Source: Lethocerus indicus (Eukaryota > Arthropoda > Insecta > Hemiptera > Belostomatidae). Taken from it: a stretch of 64,000 nt of DNA. Numbering within the stretch: position 1 is the first letter of the stretch; each line of letters starts with the position of its first letter. Under the pieces are notes generated by a model that saw only the letters and a program-made list of their open reading frames with translations, ran no database searches and had not been told where the DNA came from. The position numbers were made by a program, and so were the translations under genes. Shown here piece by piece: positions 48,401 through 59,006 of this stretch. The DNA lies in assembly GCA_019843655.1 (NCBI GenBank), contig JACDQD010000006.1, positions 22,524,246 to 22,588,245 of the forward strand. Reading direction: 5' to 3'.

Positions 48401-51400
48401 TATTTTAACAATTGTACATTATCTTTGTGTGATCTATGTGAACGTCTATCAGAGTTGAATGAGTAAAAGAATTCTTGTAATTTATTAAATACACCTTATT
48501 CTTGCAATACTCTGATTTCTTAGGAAAGTAATATTGCAAACAAAAATAGCCTTCCGATTAAACTTCATAATGAAAATGTCAAGCGGAAGGCCGGTAGTGA
48601 CAGCGTCCTCTGCCGGTCTCAACCTTGCGTTTAGTTGAAAGGTAAAGAACATGAAGAATATTGTGTAAAAAAATCGAGAACACGTATAGTTGCGACGAAA
48701 TTGCAAAAGAAAAGACCGCGATTGATTTTACGAAACAAATTAAAAAGTATGATGAGTTTGTAGGGGGCGAAAGAGGAGAGAGGGGAAATGAAAAACATTT
48801 TCTCTCATAACTGAATCAATTACGGCAGAAATTACATCGGTTTTGAAGGGACTCGGGGAGCGGATAGTCTGGAAAGCCGGCGTAGGAACGGAATCGAAAG
48901 GAGAACGGAGGAATGGACGAAACGACTGGAGGGAATGCAATTTTCCTCTGAGGAGGGGCGGCGGAATGAAGACGTAACTCCCGCCCTCGCCACCAGTCGT
49001 TAACCGGGCACTAACAGACCCGATCAAAGAGTTCTTGTTTTACACTCTTACAGAGAACACAGCCATCTAAATTACAAAGTTGATGGGCCCAATACAGACG
49101 AGAAGAGGGGAGTCGGCCCGAAAGGGAATTGGTTCCGCCCGGGAAGGAAAAACGTCTGTTTTGCCAGCCATTAACATTCGCCCGTCTTACTGCTTTATTT
49201 ATTATAAAAATTAACTAACACTTAAACATACGTGTCACATAATATATTTTAATAAAATTCTGTTTTCAGAAATTTCAAAATGTCAGTGAAAATGAATTTC
49301 ATGGTGCTTCTAAAACTTTCGTCAGATAATAATGAATGAACAGCGGACACTGAATTTTATTACAAAAATAGAACAATCTCGAGTTATAAATCATTTATGC
49401 CGGCGAAAGCGCAGCCCCGAATATTCCGGTCCGTCTTTGTTTCCGATAACTTTATTCCCCCGGAGGCTGGAACCTGACAGGCCCTGCTCCGGAGGACATT
49501 AGTGTCCATTTAGGAAGTCTGTCTCGGCGAAAAAGCTTATTTGATGGGGGAAAGTAGCTCTCGGCCCCATTTTCATATCCAGTTCGAAATATGTCAGAAT
49601 TTTTCCGCCGCCGGGAAAATGGAAGTAGAGACGTCAGGTGCTTTTACACAAAGTAAGTTTCCAACTAGGGGGAGCGGCTCAATTATTAAAACGGGCTCTG
49701 TTTTTAGAAATACACTCCTGGAGAAACTATCATGCTGTTGGGCAACGCGACATCATATTTTCAAAGTGAAATTAAAGTTCTGAGCAAAACGGGTATTTTT
49801 AAACGAGGATTTTATGATTGTTTCCAGAAGATTAGCGTCTCACATTTGACCTATATAAATATTTAGGTCCAAGTTACTCTTAGTAATGAAACTTTGTGTT
49901 AGACCTGCGCCCTGGTTAACAGTAAAGACAAGAACCTTAAAAACTGTACTGAGGGTTAAATAATAAGTAAAAACCGGTGGGATTTTATATACCTTTTGTG
50001 TTGGAGATTTTGCAGCTTCAGGCGATAGTCAATATTGCTCATCGCCTGTTAGTTTGTCGTTTTTAGTAGAATGTAGTTTTTTTAGTTCATCCTCTCGTCT
50101 GTGTTATTGTCTCGTTTCTAGCACACCCAGGCTATTGATTTTTTAACTTGCATACTAATTTCTTGGTCTTCCACCTGGGCTCACTTGGGTCCCTTCCGAT
50201 GAGGAAGCTTCGTTTGGAACGACCCCCCCTCCCGTTTCCTTACTTATATGTGTACCGGGCCACTTTTCGACTTTACGTTTTAACGCCGCGGTGAGACCTT
50301 GGCTTGAGAGTATACCTTCCGGGCTACTTTTAGAACACCGGTCGAATAAATTAGAATATTCCAGTGGGCGGCTGCCCTCCCGGGTCGATAACGTCGTCCA
50401 AATGAACACCGTTCACCTGCCGCCGACGAGGTGAACACAACTTGAGCTCAATTCAGGGCCGCTCAATAGTTGGCATTAATTATTTAAAGGAGGCAAACTT
50501 AGTCTCCGTCAGGACCGTTGAATGGCGTACGGGTAAAGCGGTTAGGCAACTAAGTCAGCCATATTGTCTATGTATAATTTACTGATATTACACAGTTTTT
50601 CTGTGTTCCGATTATTCAGAGTTCCATACAACCTTCGGGGACTGGGAGAGCCGTTCATGGGGTCTGGCATGTCACGCCCAACGGGCGCCAATATCTTTTC
50701 GGGTCTCTGGCACAAAGTTCTGGCAAGTTTGTAAAATATGTCGACTGTAAACTTTTGAACGCCGAGACGTCGGCGTTGTGCAATTGATTAGTCTCTCCGG
50801 GGGAGGTACGCGGCGGAATTTCAAACCTTTATTGGGAAAGAATTGGGCCTGAAAGTGTCTGCACTTTTCCCGAGCGCCCGCCTACCGCGCTTATACCCCT
50901 TCGGGACACGTCGGAAGATTTAGAAAACGAACCTATTGTACAAAGCGCGACCAATGTCCATCGTCCCGGGGGCGAACTGACGTTCTCCTCGAGCTAGGTA
51001 AAAATTTCTCAGCCTTTGGGAGAAATTTCCGCCGGGGCCAGTTTAAAAGTTGGCGCTACGCGTGACGTCACAATGTCACGGAGTGCCCCGTATTGATCTG
51101 GTGCCCTCGAAACCGACCAATCAGAATGAGCCAGGTGCAATATTCCGGCCTACCTTCCTAGTAGACCTTAAGAAATTTCTAAATTTATTTTTTTATTATC
51201 TAATGACAGAAAGATTGATAGTTAAACCCTAACCAACATTTTTCATATTTTTAAATTAAAATATGAAATTTATTTTTCCGTTTAAATTACATTGCCGAAT
51301 TAATTTAAGCTTTGATTTTTAATCAATAAGTAATATAGTTGTTTACTTTCAATATTTGTCCAAAATTTATCTTGTACTTTATAAGGTCGACAGCTTAAAA

Positions 51401-54400
51401 AGAATGTTAATTCCACTTTACTCAAGAAAAATTTGCTGTTTTACCAACGTCATTTTAAAAATGTGAATACATTATGAAATAGCTGCCACACGTTCAATTA
51501 GGCATTGACTGCATATTGAACAAACTTCCAATTGAAAGGAACAATAAATAAATATTATAAGGAATATAGTTTAAATGTTTCACTAGCAGGTGTTATTTTT
51601 TGTAGCGAATCTTCCTATCAAACTGCCGATTTGAAACTTCTCTGAGTCATTAAAATCTCTCTAGTTTTAAATAATATTCTACTTACGAGAAGTTAAGGAA
51701 AATATATTAAATATTTTGTATATTAGTTTTAATAACCGACATTTTGAAGATCTAATTTGTAAATTCGTTACTTTGGAAACGCCATTCCGAAGCCATTTAA
51801 CCGATATAATTCCAATAGGATGATTAATTCGAAAACCGCGTTCTCGCGTGTAGCTCCCGGTTCGCTATCTGCATCTTTGGAAACATAAATTATAGAGCCT
51901 TATTATTAGATTTCGTTGATGGGGGCTCCGAGATAAGGTTGACGGCTACGATAAGCGGCTCCAAGTGACAGTAAGGCCCTCTCTAAAACGCTATCACGAA
52001 CATGTGATCTGTCCGATAACGCCAACCGAAAACGCTTCCTCGTTCGATACTCTAGAGCTAACATTTTTTTTCTTCGTTCGAGTGTTTAATAATTTCTTGA
52101 CGGGCAGCGGTTGGAAATGAGTTTTACGGAGTACACTTAACATTTTTGCGATATCGCGATTGGCAGCAGTTTGTTAAAAAAACAGTATACCGACAATTAT
52201 GTCAAGTTGTACCCGCTCTTGTATAAAGGATAACAACTGAAACACTAAAAATAAGGATTAAACTTGTCCTGAGATAGTGGACTGCGTATTGTGCGAGCGC
52301 TGAAAAGTGTTTATAGGAGGAACTTGGATTAGAATCAATTTTCGAGAGCTCCGTATTTCAATTATAACCAATGTGGTAGGCGATTTAATTTGAAATTCAG
52401 CCAACATGTTATATTGCAACCAAGCCTAGAAAATATCCAACTTTGTTTGCCATGCCCGAGCCATGACACGGTTTAGCAGTAGGTTGAGCCAACTGAGTTA
52501 ATCATTTTACAAATCAAGTTTATCGCCTGAAAATAAAACACGCACACGAAGTCACCAGCTTAGGCTTTCAACACAATGGCCGTTTAGGTCCTATTTTGTT
52601 CGTGTATACATAAGATGTTACAAAGACTATACCTTGTTGTTATAGACTTAGTTATCGCTAATCGAAAGAGTTATCAAAGAGGTTATTAGGTCGTCTGAAG
52701 TCCTCTTAATTGAACAAGTGACTAAAGAGAAATAATCGACCCACGCTTCTATCGAAAGTCTCAAAAACGTTTAATTTCGGGCTAATGAGTTAGCCAACCG
52801 GGAAATGGGAATTATGGAATATTAAAGGGCCTAATGATTGTTATAATTTCCAATTTTGGCTTTCACCAAGGGGGGCACAACGGCCCGCTTGAGAGCGGAA
52901 AATTTACCCGGAAAGAAAACTTTAAAAAGGAAATAATTGGATTAAGGTAGCGGAGAATAGAAACACTTTGGTGGCGGGGATGGAGTAGGGGGGCACAATT
53001 AAGTTTCTATCTTAGAGGGTTAAAGAAAAAAAAGGTGCCGGAGGAACTTAATTCGGTTTGGGGCAGCGGAGCTTTTCTTTCCGGTTTTTCCATTTCGGAA
53101 GTCACCTCAGGCTTTTCTTGGTGGCGAAAATCGCCCTTCTCTGTTTTTATACCCGCCAAATTAAGTCCCAACAGAGCACTATGGAAGTCGTATTGTGAAG
53201 GAGAGTGTCATTCGAGGAGGATAATTGAGCTCTCTCTTCGTCTATTTAGTTTCTACTAGGGGTTCAATAAAGGCCAAGAAAGGAATTGGATCCGGAATTG
53301 TAGAAGCTCTCTTTTCATTTGAACAATGAAAATAAAATAAATGTGGTATGGCTTGTATTCATTAGATTTCCGTATGTTGCAGTAATTGTTCGATTAATGA
53401 CAATCAAAGATTAATAAAAAGAATTTTATATCATGCACTTGGAAATTTTAAAACTGACTTCTGCTCTTAAATAATAATATGAGAGATTAAGTGAATAATA
53501 ATTAAACATCATTATCCTAGAAAATGTAGACATTCTTAGGGTAATTCTTATTGCTATTTATATCGCTTAGACGAACGAAAACCACACTAGTAATAATTTA
53601 AAAGAATACTTATTTGGTATTAGATTTTTTCTTGAAAAACTACAGCAAGTTTAAAACAATAAATTCAAATCTGAAATTTAAAAGAAAATATGTATGGAGG
53701 TACCATTATTATATGTATATTTATTAGACAAGTGCTATTAAAATTCGTGTTTTCCAAGGTCTGCTAAAACCTGCAGAGACTGAAATTCTGGCTCCCGGCA
53801 GTACTAATCTTTCTACGTTTTATTTGAACGTCATAGTGAAAGAATTTTAACAACAAACGGTCGATGCATAATTCATGTAATTTCTCAAAAAATGACATTT
53901 AGAAATATGATCGCGTGATTCGTGTAATTTTTATGGGCTCAGCGACAGCTTCTTGGTCGGTTTCCGCCGGAATTCAGTCGGGTTTCTGGTCCCGTATCTC
54001 TAAATAAATATTGCCTTTTTATACTTGAACTTTCTGTCGTATATATATGCCTTGTTATTGTGTTTTTCAGGATGTTGTTTATCTTCTTTGGGTTGGGAGG
54101 GATTTTGTTAATCGGCTTTGTCTTTGTCGGATTATCGGTCAAAAAGTAATGGGGGGGGAGTTGAGGTTATTTAGTAGTATTAGCGGGACGAATATAGCAT
54201 CATTTCGGGAATTTATTTTTTGTTTATTTTATTGCTTTGTTCTTGAAAATCTCCATGTTCTCTATTGTATCCATCCGTGCGTAAGACGCACAGCAACATC
54301 ATTATTATTGACAACAAATGATTCAACGACCCATTCTTATTTAATTTACTGAGCCTAAATATCATAAAAACAATTAAAAAATAAAAACTATTCATAATCT

Positions 54401-56223
54401 TATTACAAATTACAACAAATATACTGCGTTAATGATCTTTCGCATAATGGTTCACTTCATTTATAGACTAGAGGTTGGTTTATATATATATGTATATATA
54501 TATTCTCCACGGAAATAAGAAGAAAGGCATGGTCGATTAAAAGTAAAAGGGAATCAATTGGGACCGGATAAGGAACGGTAAGCGGGCGGAAGGGCGCAGA
54601 CTGTTGGAGGAGGTAGGTAAGGGTCTGGGCCGACTTCCCTGCTGGGCAGGGAGCGTGAAGGCCCCACACCCCGGGTAATGAACCGACCGCTCCCTTGTTA
54701 CACTAACTCAACTTTTGTTTGAAAAAAAGCCCCGCCGTGGGAGGCCCGTTAGTGGTCTTAATATAGGCCCTTCGGGGGGATGCCATTACCGGACCCGCCG
54801 CGGTTAGGGCTAACCTAATATAAGAAATTTATCTAACCTAATATAACGACCCGCCATTAAATACTAATATACTATAATAATACTATATTGTTGTTTAAAT
54901 ATCGGAGCTATAAATGAAAGGTACTTTGCATTAACTTAAAATTACCCGATTAAAATACAACTATTCTTTATGTCCATTATAGGAATCCTGGAGCTTATAA
55001 CTTTGGAACACTTCTCCAGGGAATTTAGGCGAATAAAAGTGATATTTTTTGATATTGTAAAATTTATGGGATAAAGTAAATCGTTCTTTCTTTTTCGTGT
55101 CCTCATCGACTGATATAGTCGATATAGCGATTCCACTGTTGAAGGTGATATTCCACACATTCTGTTATAAACGAACTCTTCCTTAACGTGAATATAAAAA
55201 GCTCGATTTTCGCACCGAGAGATAAAAAGTGCACATAATGTGATATCCTGAGCCGACCTACTTTTCTGAATAGTTTCTTCAGACTTGGAAAGGCACACTT
55301 TAGGGCGTTTGTTATCTCTGGAATTGCGGGTTGAGTGGCACGTGAGAGGTTGGACCTCGCAGAAGCTTCTTTCCCTCCGTACCCGTTATGATATCTTTTC
55401 ACGCTCGTTCTTTGTCTTTTCCGCCGAGAATTGCATACTTTTTTCATGAGCAGATTGTCTCGGACTGAGTTGAATTTAGATAGTCACCGAATAGACATCT
55501 AAGGCGTAAATTGTACTCTCCCATTCTTTTCAGAAAGGCGATTCTGACCGCAAAGAATAAAGTTTTGTATATAACCGGCGTTATTTTATATCAATTGAAA
55601 TTTTTCGAATTCTTCTTCCAATTTAATTTACAGCTCAAGGCAAGATCGCAAGTCAAACTTCAATTGTTCGACCAAAGTTGAGCAATGCTCCAAAGGAATT
55701 AGATTTTCTCGTGCGCTATCGCGTGACTGATTATAGGATATGTGAATTGGGTGTCCAAATACTATTGTTAACTCTGAATTGGGCAATGTTACTCACACGA
55801 CAAATTGACCCTTAAAAGACACTATTTCATCACATACCGTGTCTAGGCGATTTAGGTCCTGAAATATAAAACTGAAGAATAGAAAATTGTGTTAAACCTT
55901 TTTAGACCTAAATAAAAATCTAATTATTAATTGATTAAATCTTCGTTAGACCTTTATCTTCCAAAACAATGTCAATTGTTCACGGTCACTGGTGACAGCC
56001 TAATGTCTGCAAAACTACGCTAATGAGCTATTCGTGACCGAACGCCCCAATATTCGCTTCCGGCCCCTGTTCGGGTTTGGCGGAAATACAAAATTTTTAG
56101 TCCAAATGAGTATGTGTGTGTGATCAATGCTGACCTGCGCTTTGGTGTCGGGGTCGCCGGGGTCAGCCGGGGTCACGGTGGAGAACAGCCGCCTCGATAG
56201 CGAATACCATCCCTCCTTCCATC
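21922..56223 (-). CDS. CRAT: Carnitine O-acetyltransferase, mitochondrial; start codon not found
   Basis: Exons in transcript order: 56135-56223, 37941-38129, 26552-26621, 25960-26062, 25322-25502, 24091-24268, 23627-23850, 23252-23475, 23049-23171, 22695-22875, 22388-22600, 21922-22131 (stop TAA at 21922); at least 660 aa (human 626). It interconverts acetyl-CoA and acetylcarnitine in mitochondria. Seen: LPKLPLPDLEQTMGRYLDNL (choline/carnitine acyltransferase N-terminus), YEWWLHDMYL, GQPLCMAQNYRLF, HGGGSHSNSSNRWFDKT, YEHSPSEG with the catalytic His (codon 23431-23433), ATYESASTRRF, LSTSQ and GPSVPDGYG. A Met in the GFMGYGP segment (codon 22108-22110) aligns with the human CRAT Met that blocks longer acyl chains, favouring acetyl specificity over CROT/CPT. 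The C-terminus lacks the -AKL peroxisomal signal of human CRAT. All junctions are GT-AG with matching phase. Confidence 0.94.
24269..25321 (-). other. CRAT intron between the LACRNK and FYALEL exons
   Basis: 1.05 kb. It holds a GC-richer block (about 24690-24920) that is open on the reverse strand for 78 codons with a hydrophobic stretch (VNWVTLLSLIAVGGPLHSFY). I do not recognise it; it may be a mobile-element or gene remnant. The rest is ordinary intron. Confidence 0.6.
26622..37940 (-). other. CRAT 11.3-kb intron
   Basis: Between the DNW-ending exon and the YEWW exon. Short GC/CpG-rich islets (for example 27640-27860, 29930-30120, 32640-32960, 34850-35350, 35935-36130, 37320-37570) alternate with AT-rich DNA. 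A TA microsatellite lies at 28649-28690. Open frames are short or overlap on both strands, as at 29757-30207, and show no family motif. No nested gene is recognised. Confidence 0.65.
28649..28690. repeat. (TA)n microsatellite
   Basis: TA run of about 42 bp in the CRAT intron. Confidence 0.95.
37941..38129 (-). CDS. CRAT: CRAT exon: N-terminal catalytic-domain segment
   Basis: An isolated 63-codon exon, phase 0 at both ends. Reverse-strand acceptor TTTCAG precedes CTCCCC and donor GTAAGT follows TGG. It encodes LPKLPLPDLEQTMGRYLDNL, then LLDENQF and RRERMDNW. This matches the start of the choline/carnitine acyltransferase domain, equivalent to human LPVPPLQQSLDHYL through RRARKTENW. It lies 11.3 kb upstream of the next exon and 18 kb downstream of the previous one. 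Confidence 0.93.
39488..39516. repeat. CT-rich microsatellite
   Basis: Imperfect (CT)n run, interrupted by one ATCT, in the 18-kb CRAT intron. Confidence 0.8.
40850..41150. repeat. Two diverged copies of a GTTGAGCCAAC / GGAGGAGGAATG module
   Basis: Near 40854 and near 41080 the same ordered words recur: GTTGAGCCAAC, GGAGGAGGAATG, ATG, GGAAA, GTGTT. Spacing between the words differs. This looks like an old local duplication about 230 bp apart. GTTGAGCCAAC occurs once more near 52483. Confidence 0.5.
44101..44146. repeat. (TA)n microsatellite
   Basis: TA run of about 46 bp. Confidence 0.95.
45359..45398. repeat. (TA)n microsatellite
   Basis: TA run of about 40 bp. Confidence 0.95.
46195..46255 (-). 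mobile_element. Possible mobile-element scrap
   Basis: The reverse strand reads TTATGAAAATTGGTCCAGTT, followed by GGTACAAATTACAAAGG. This resembles the 'TTTCATNAAAATCGGTCCAGCCGTT' type phrase that recurs in dispersed repeats of many insect genomes. The match is from memory and only one copy is visible in this window. Confidence 0.25.
47200..47275 (+). mobile_element. Possible retroelement tail
   Basis: The stretch reads GCTGAAGATGGCGAGCAGCC then GAAATCGGTCTAG, encoding AAEDGEQPKSV and a stop. CTGAAGATGGC...GCCGAAA phrases are frequent at ends of retroelements in invertebrate genomes. It sits next to a CA microsatellite. The basis is pattern memory only. Confidence 0.25.
47317..47339. repeat. 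(CA)n microsatellite
   Basis: CA-rich run interrupted by one AT. Confidence 0.85.
51063..51070. promoter_or_regulatory. CRE palindrome TGACGTCA in a GC-rich islet
   Basis: Perfect CREB/ATF-type palindrome at the end of a CpG-rich stretch in the CRAT 18-kb intron. Binding is not shown. Confidence 0.35.
54480..54503. repeat. Short interrupted (TA)n run
   Basis: TA repeats broken by a single TG unit. Confidence 0.85.
56135..56223 (-). CDS. CRAT: CRAT exon encoding part of a mitochondrial presequence
   Basis: The reverse strand reads acceptor TTTTTACAG, then 29 full codons GWKEGWYSLSRRLFSTVTPA and DPGDPDTKAQ counting the split first codon, then donor GTCAGC. The end phase (0) joins exactly to the exon at 37941-38129. 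The SLSRRLFSTVTP segment is Arg/Ser-rich with RRLFS, typical of a mitochondrial targeting peptide cleavage area. The start codon must be in a further upstream exon that ends with one base of a split codon; I could not identify it. Confidence 0.82.
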
Positions 56224-58366
56224 CTGTAAAAAGAATCATGAAAAAAATGTTAAACCCACGTACGTCTAGGAACTTCTGTTATTCATGCCAGTCACATGGG
56301 CACGTTGCTGGAATACCTAACAGGTATATTGCGTGGGCAATTTACGTATAAGAAATAATTCGAATGTTTACAATCGCAATTATTTGGTATCTTTGTATTT
56401 CTTTCTGAAAGATGCAAAATTAGATAAATTAAAGTAATCAGAAAATTCACCTTATGTTGTAATAAATACTTTGTATGTTACGACATATTGATGGAACGCT
56501 GTTTATATTAGCTTGACCTGAGAGTCATTACCGTAGAACTATATATGATTAATTTTAAGTCCAGTATTAATTTCTTTACATTTACAAACCTGTAAGGACA
56601 TTTACAAAGAAAATCATTACAAGAAGTAACAGAAAGTAAAATGATAAAATGTACATATTACGAACTTTTTATTTTCCTTAATTTTATGATTTAATTTTTT
56701 ATTTATTTTAACAATTAGTCTTGTGGGGCAAAGAATATTTGCGCCCGGGACACAAGGTTGGGAATCCTTGATTTAACTCGATATTTATCAAACTATTTGT
56801 AAAATCGTGTGCGGACAAGAGGGTGAGGAGGGGTTGGGTTGGTGTTAAGTGTAGCGCGATGGAAGAGGGAGCTATTACCAATATAGCGGTCGACTGGCGA
56901 GGCACATTAAATTATGGCGTGACGCCCGCCGATGAGGTAACGGCTCCTGATATAATGCCCGGGAGCCGACCCGAACCGCCCCCGGAGTGTTCATTACTTG
57001 TATTACGGGGATTACGGCGGTTTCAACCGACGCCCCCAACCCCCCTCCACTTTATAGGCAATATACAGTATTAAAGAGGGATAAACTTATCCCCTGCTGA
57101 AATTGCGGGGGGAAAAATAACAACGCCATAAATATTTTTTTTGCCACACAGCGGCGTTTATATTAATCCAGAGATAGGACTGTTAGAGGAAAAAATATAT
57201 AAATATAGCCTTCATCTTAGATCCTCAACGCGACCAGCATAATTTTTTCGAATCTCTAAGTTGTCCATGTTTATTTAGGCCAATGTCAAAATATCGGCAG
57301 ACCGCAGAAAACAATCACCTTTTAAGAAAACCGATTCGATCACAATAATTTGGTACACGATTTTCCGGAGTACCCAAGGAGAGCATGACGGCTAACATCA
57401 CCCTTGTGAGTCACCGATACCAAAAAGTTTATATTTTATTTTATACAGACGTTTTACAATAGATTGTTTAACAACCGAACTCTAGTTTGAACATTCAATT
57501 ATCAACCGCTTTAGAGATGCATTTCGAAAATGATTCATAAATTAAAAACTTATTTAGCATTGTCCTTCAGACTGCAATTTTAGAGAACAGGGGTAGGAAT
57601 AGTTTAACCAAAATCCGAGACCTATTATTGTGTAAAGGGGTTTGAGATTACCATGTATTGAAACCCATTATTACTTAATAGGATTTTCTTAAGGAGATCC
57701 TTATTCGATTGGCAATAGTGCCTTTCGCCGCATCATTCTGCATTTAGCGTCTCCCTCTCACTTAGGCAGAGTGTCACGGCCTCGCTATTCTTCTGCCGGG
57801 TACTTACCAATCCAAGACTGCTTTTGGCGAGCTTACTGTGTAGACTAAGCGAATTTACTTACAGAATTAATAGAACGAACTTGTTAAACAATCTTCGGGC
57901 ACCTCATTGAAGTCCCGAAGTTTAACGGCTACTAATGGAAAAAACAATTCGTAGGATAGCCAACAGAATATTGGGGCCCGGAATGTGCAGGACTACTTAG
58001 TTGGGGTGGAGGGGGAGGGCCGGCGGACGTGAGGAAGAATCACCACCGGACCCGGGCTAAGTTTAATGGGCTCCGGTAATGGCCCCACGTTAGGCGGAAC
58101 GCCAATTGAGAACACGGAGCTGGGGAGCTGGGGGTAGTAAAGAAAGAAATGCGGACCTATTTGGAGCCCCCACACATCTTCCTCTCCTCCCTGTTTTCTG
58201 AACGGGGAATTCTCCTTTATCTCCCCGACGCTTCCGGTGTCTCGGCCCCTTCGGATTTTCTAAATCGCCCGTACAACACTGCTCCTGTTCGCCGAGCACA
58301 AAGGGTGGAATGTTTTACAGCCATTTACAGTTTAAATTCTACAAATCAGTTTAGATCTCTGGACCT

Positions 58367-58430
58367 CTGGATCATTAGAGTCCTTGAAACCTAATAACCC
58401 CTGGACATTAGAGCCATTGAACGCTGACTA
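58367..58430. repeat. Imperfect ~34-bp tandem duplication
   Basis: CTGGATCATTAGAGTCCTTG followed by AAAC is repeated as CTGGACATTAGAGCCATTGA followed by ACG. Two units lie head to tail with a few substitutions and indels. Confidence 0.55.
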
Positions 58431-58985
58431 AACTAAAAATTTTTTAATAGCTCATAACTCTGGTTAAATAAATTCAGATATGTAACATACAAGTTAACGG
58501 CACTAAATTCTCCAATATATTTCAACCTGCCAGGTGCATCATTATATTTTTTCAGGCTTTCATTGATCGCTATTTTAAAACTATTTTTTTACATCCCCCT
58601 CAGTCCTCGCTCATCCCAAAGACGTCTGTCAAGTTGCACGCTAAGAATTAGGAATATATACGCTGCGATGATAATGGATTTCTGGGAAACACTAAATTAT
58701 TCTAAACTATAAAACTTCAAGTGTTCCTTTCTAGCAGTTCACTTATTCCGTCCTACAACCTGACCTAAATTTTTAAACTGCACGCGATTCGCAGATTTGC
58801 CAATAATCATGGAAACATGGTGCACGCGAAGCGACTCCCGTTTACTGGTCCGTTTATAAATATGTGCTGTTCCTTAATGCATAATGAATTATTACACGTG
58901 TTCTCGCCACGTAATTACATTTTAATTGAAGACCTGTAAGGTTTACAACATTTGAGGATTATTATTGTAGCGTTTGCCGTCAGCC

Positions 58986-59006
58986 TTTCTCTCTCTCTCT
59001 CTCTCT
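58986..59006. repeat. (CT)n microsatellite
   Basis: About ten CT units. Confidence 0.9.

Larger units (their letters stand above)
38130..56134 (-). other. CRAT 18-kb intron
   Basis: The longest intron in the window. It is a mosaic of AT-rich DNA and CpG-rich islets (for example 40060-40520, 43520-43930, 45700-45970, 47400-47700, 48840-49160, 50160-50460, 50750-51070, 54580-54830). It contains microsatellites, two possible mobile-element scraps (about 46195-46255 and 47200-47275), a CRE palindrome at 51063 and two similar GTTGAGCCAAC modules near 40.9 and 41.1 kb. No nested gene could be supported. Confidence 0.65.

Noticed and set aside
54942..55447. Reverse-strand open frames of 114-118 codons
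   Set aside because: Low-complexity Ser/Lys/Ile-rich translations without domains, inside the CRAT intron.
57801..57860. Candidate CRAT first exon before a reverse-strand GTAAGT donor
   Set aside because: No in-frame ATG with a presequence-like peptide precedes the donor, and the phase match to 56223 is uninformative.
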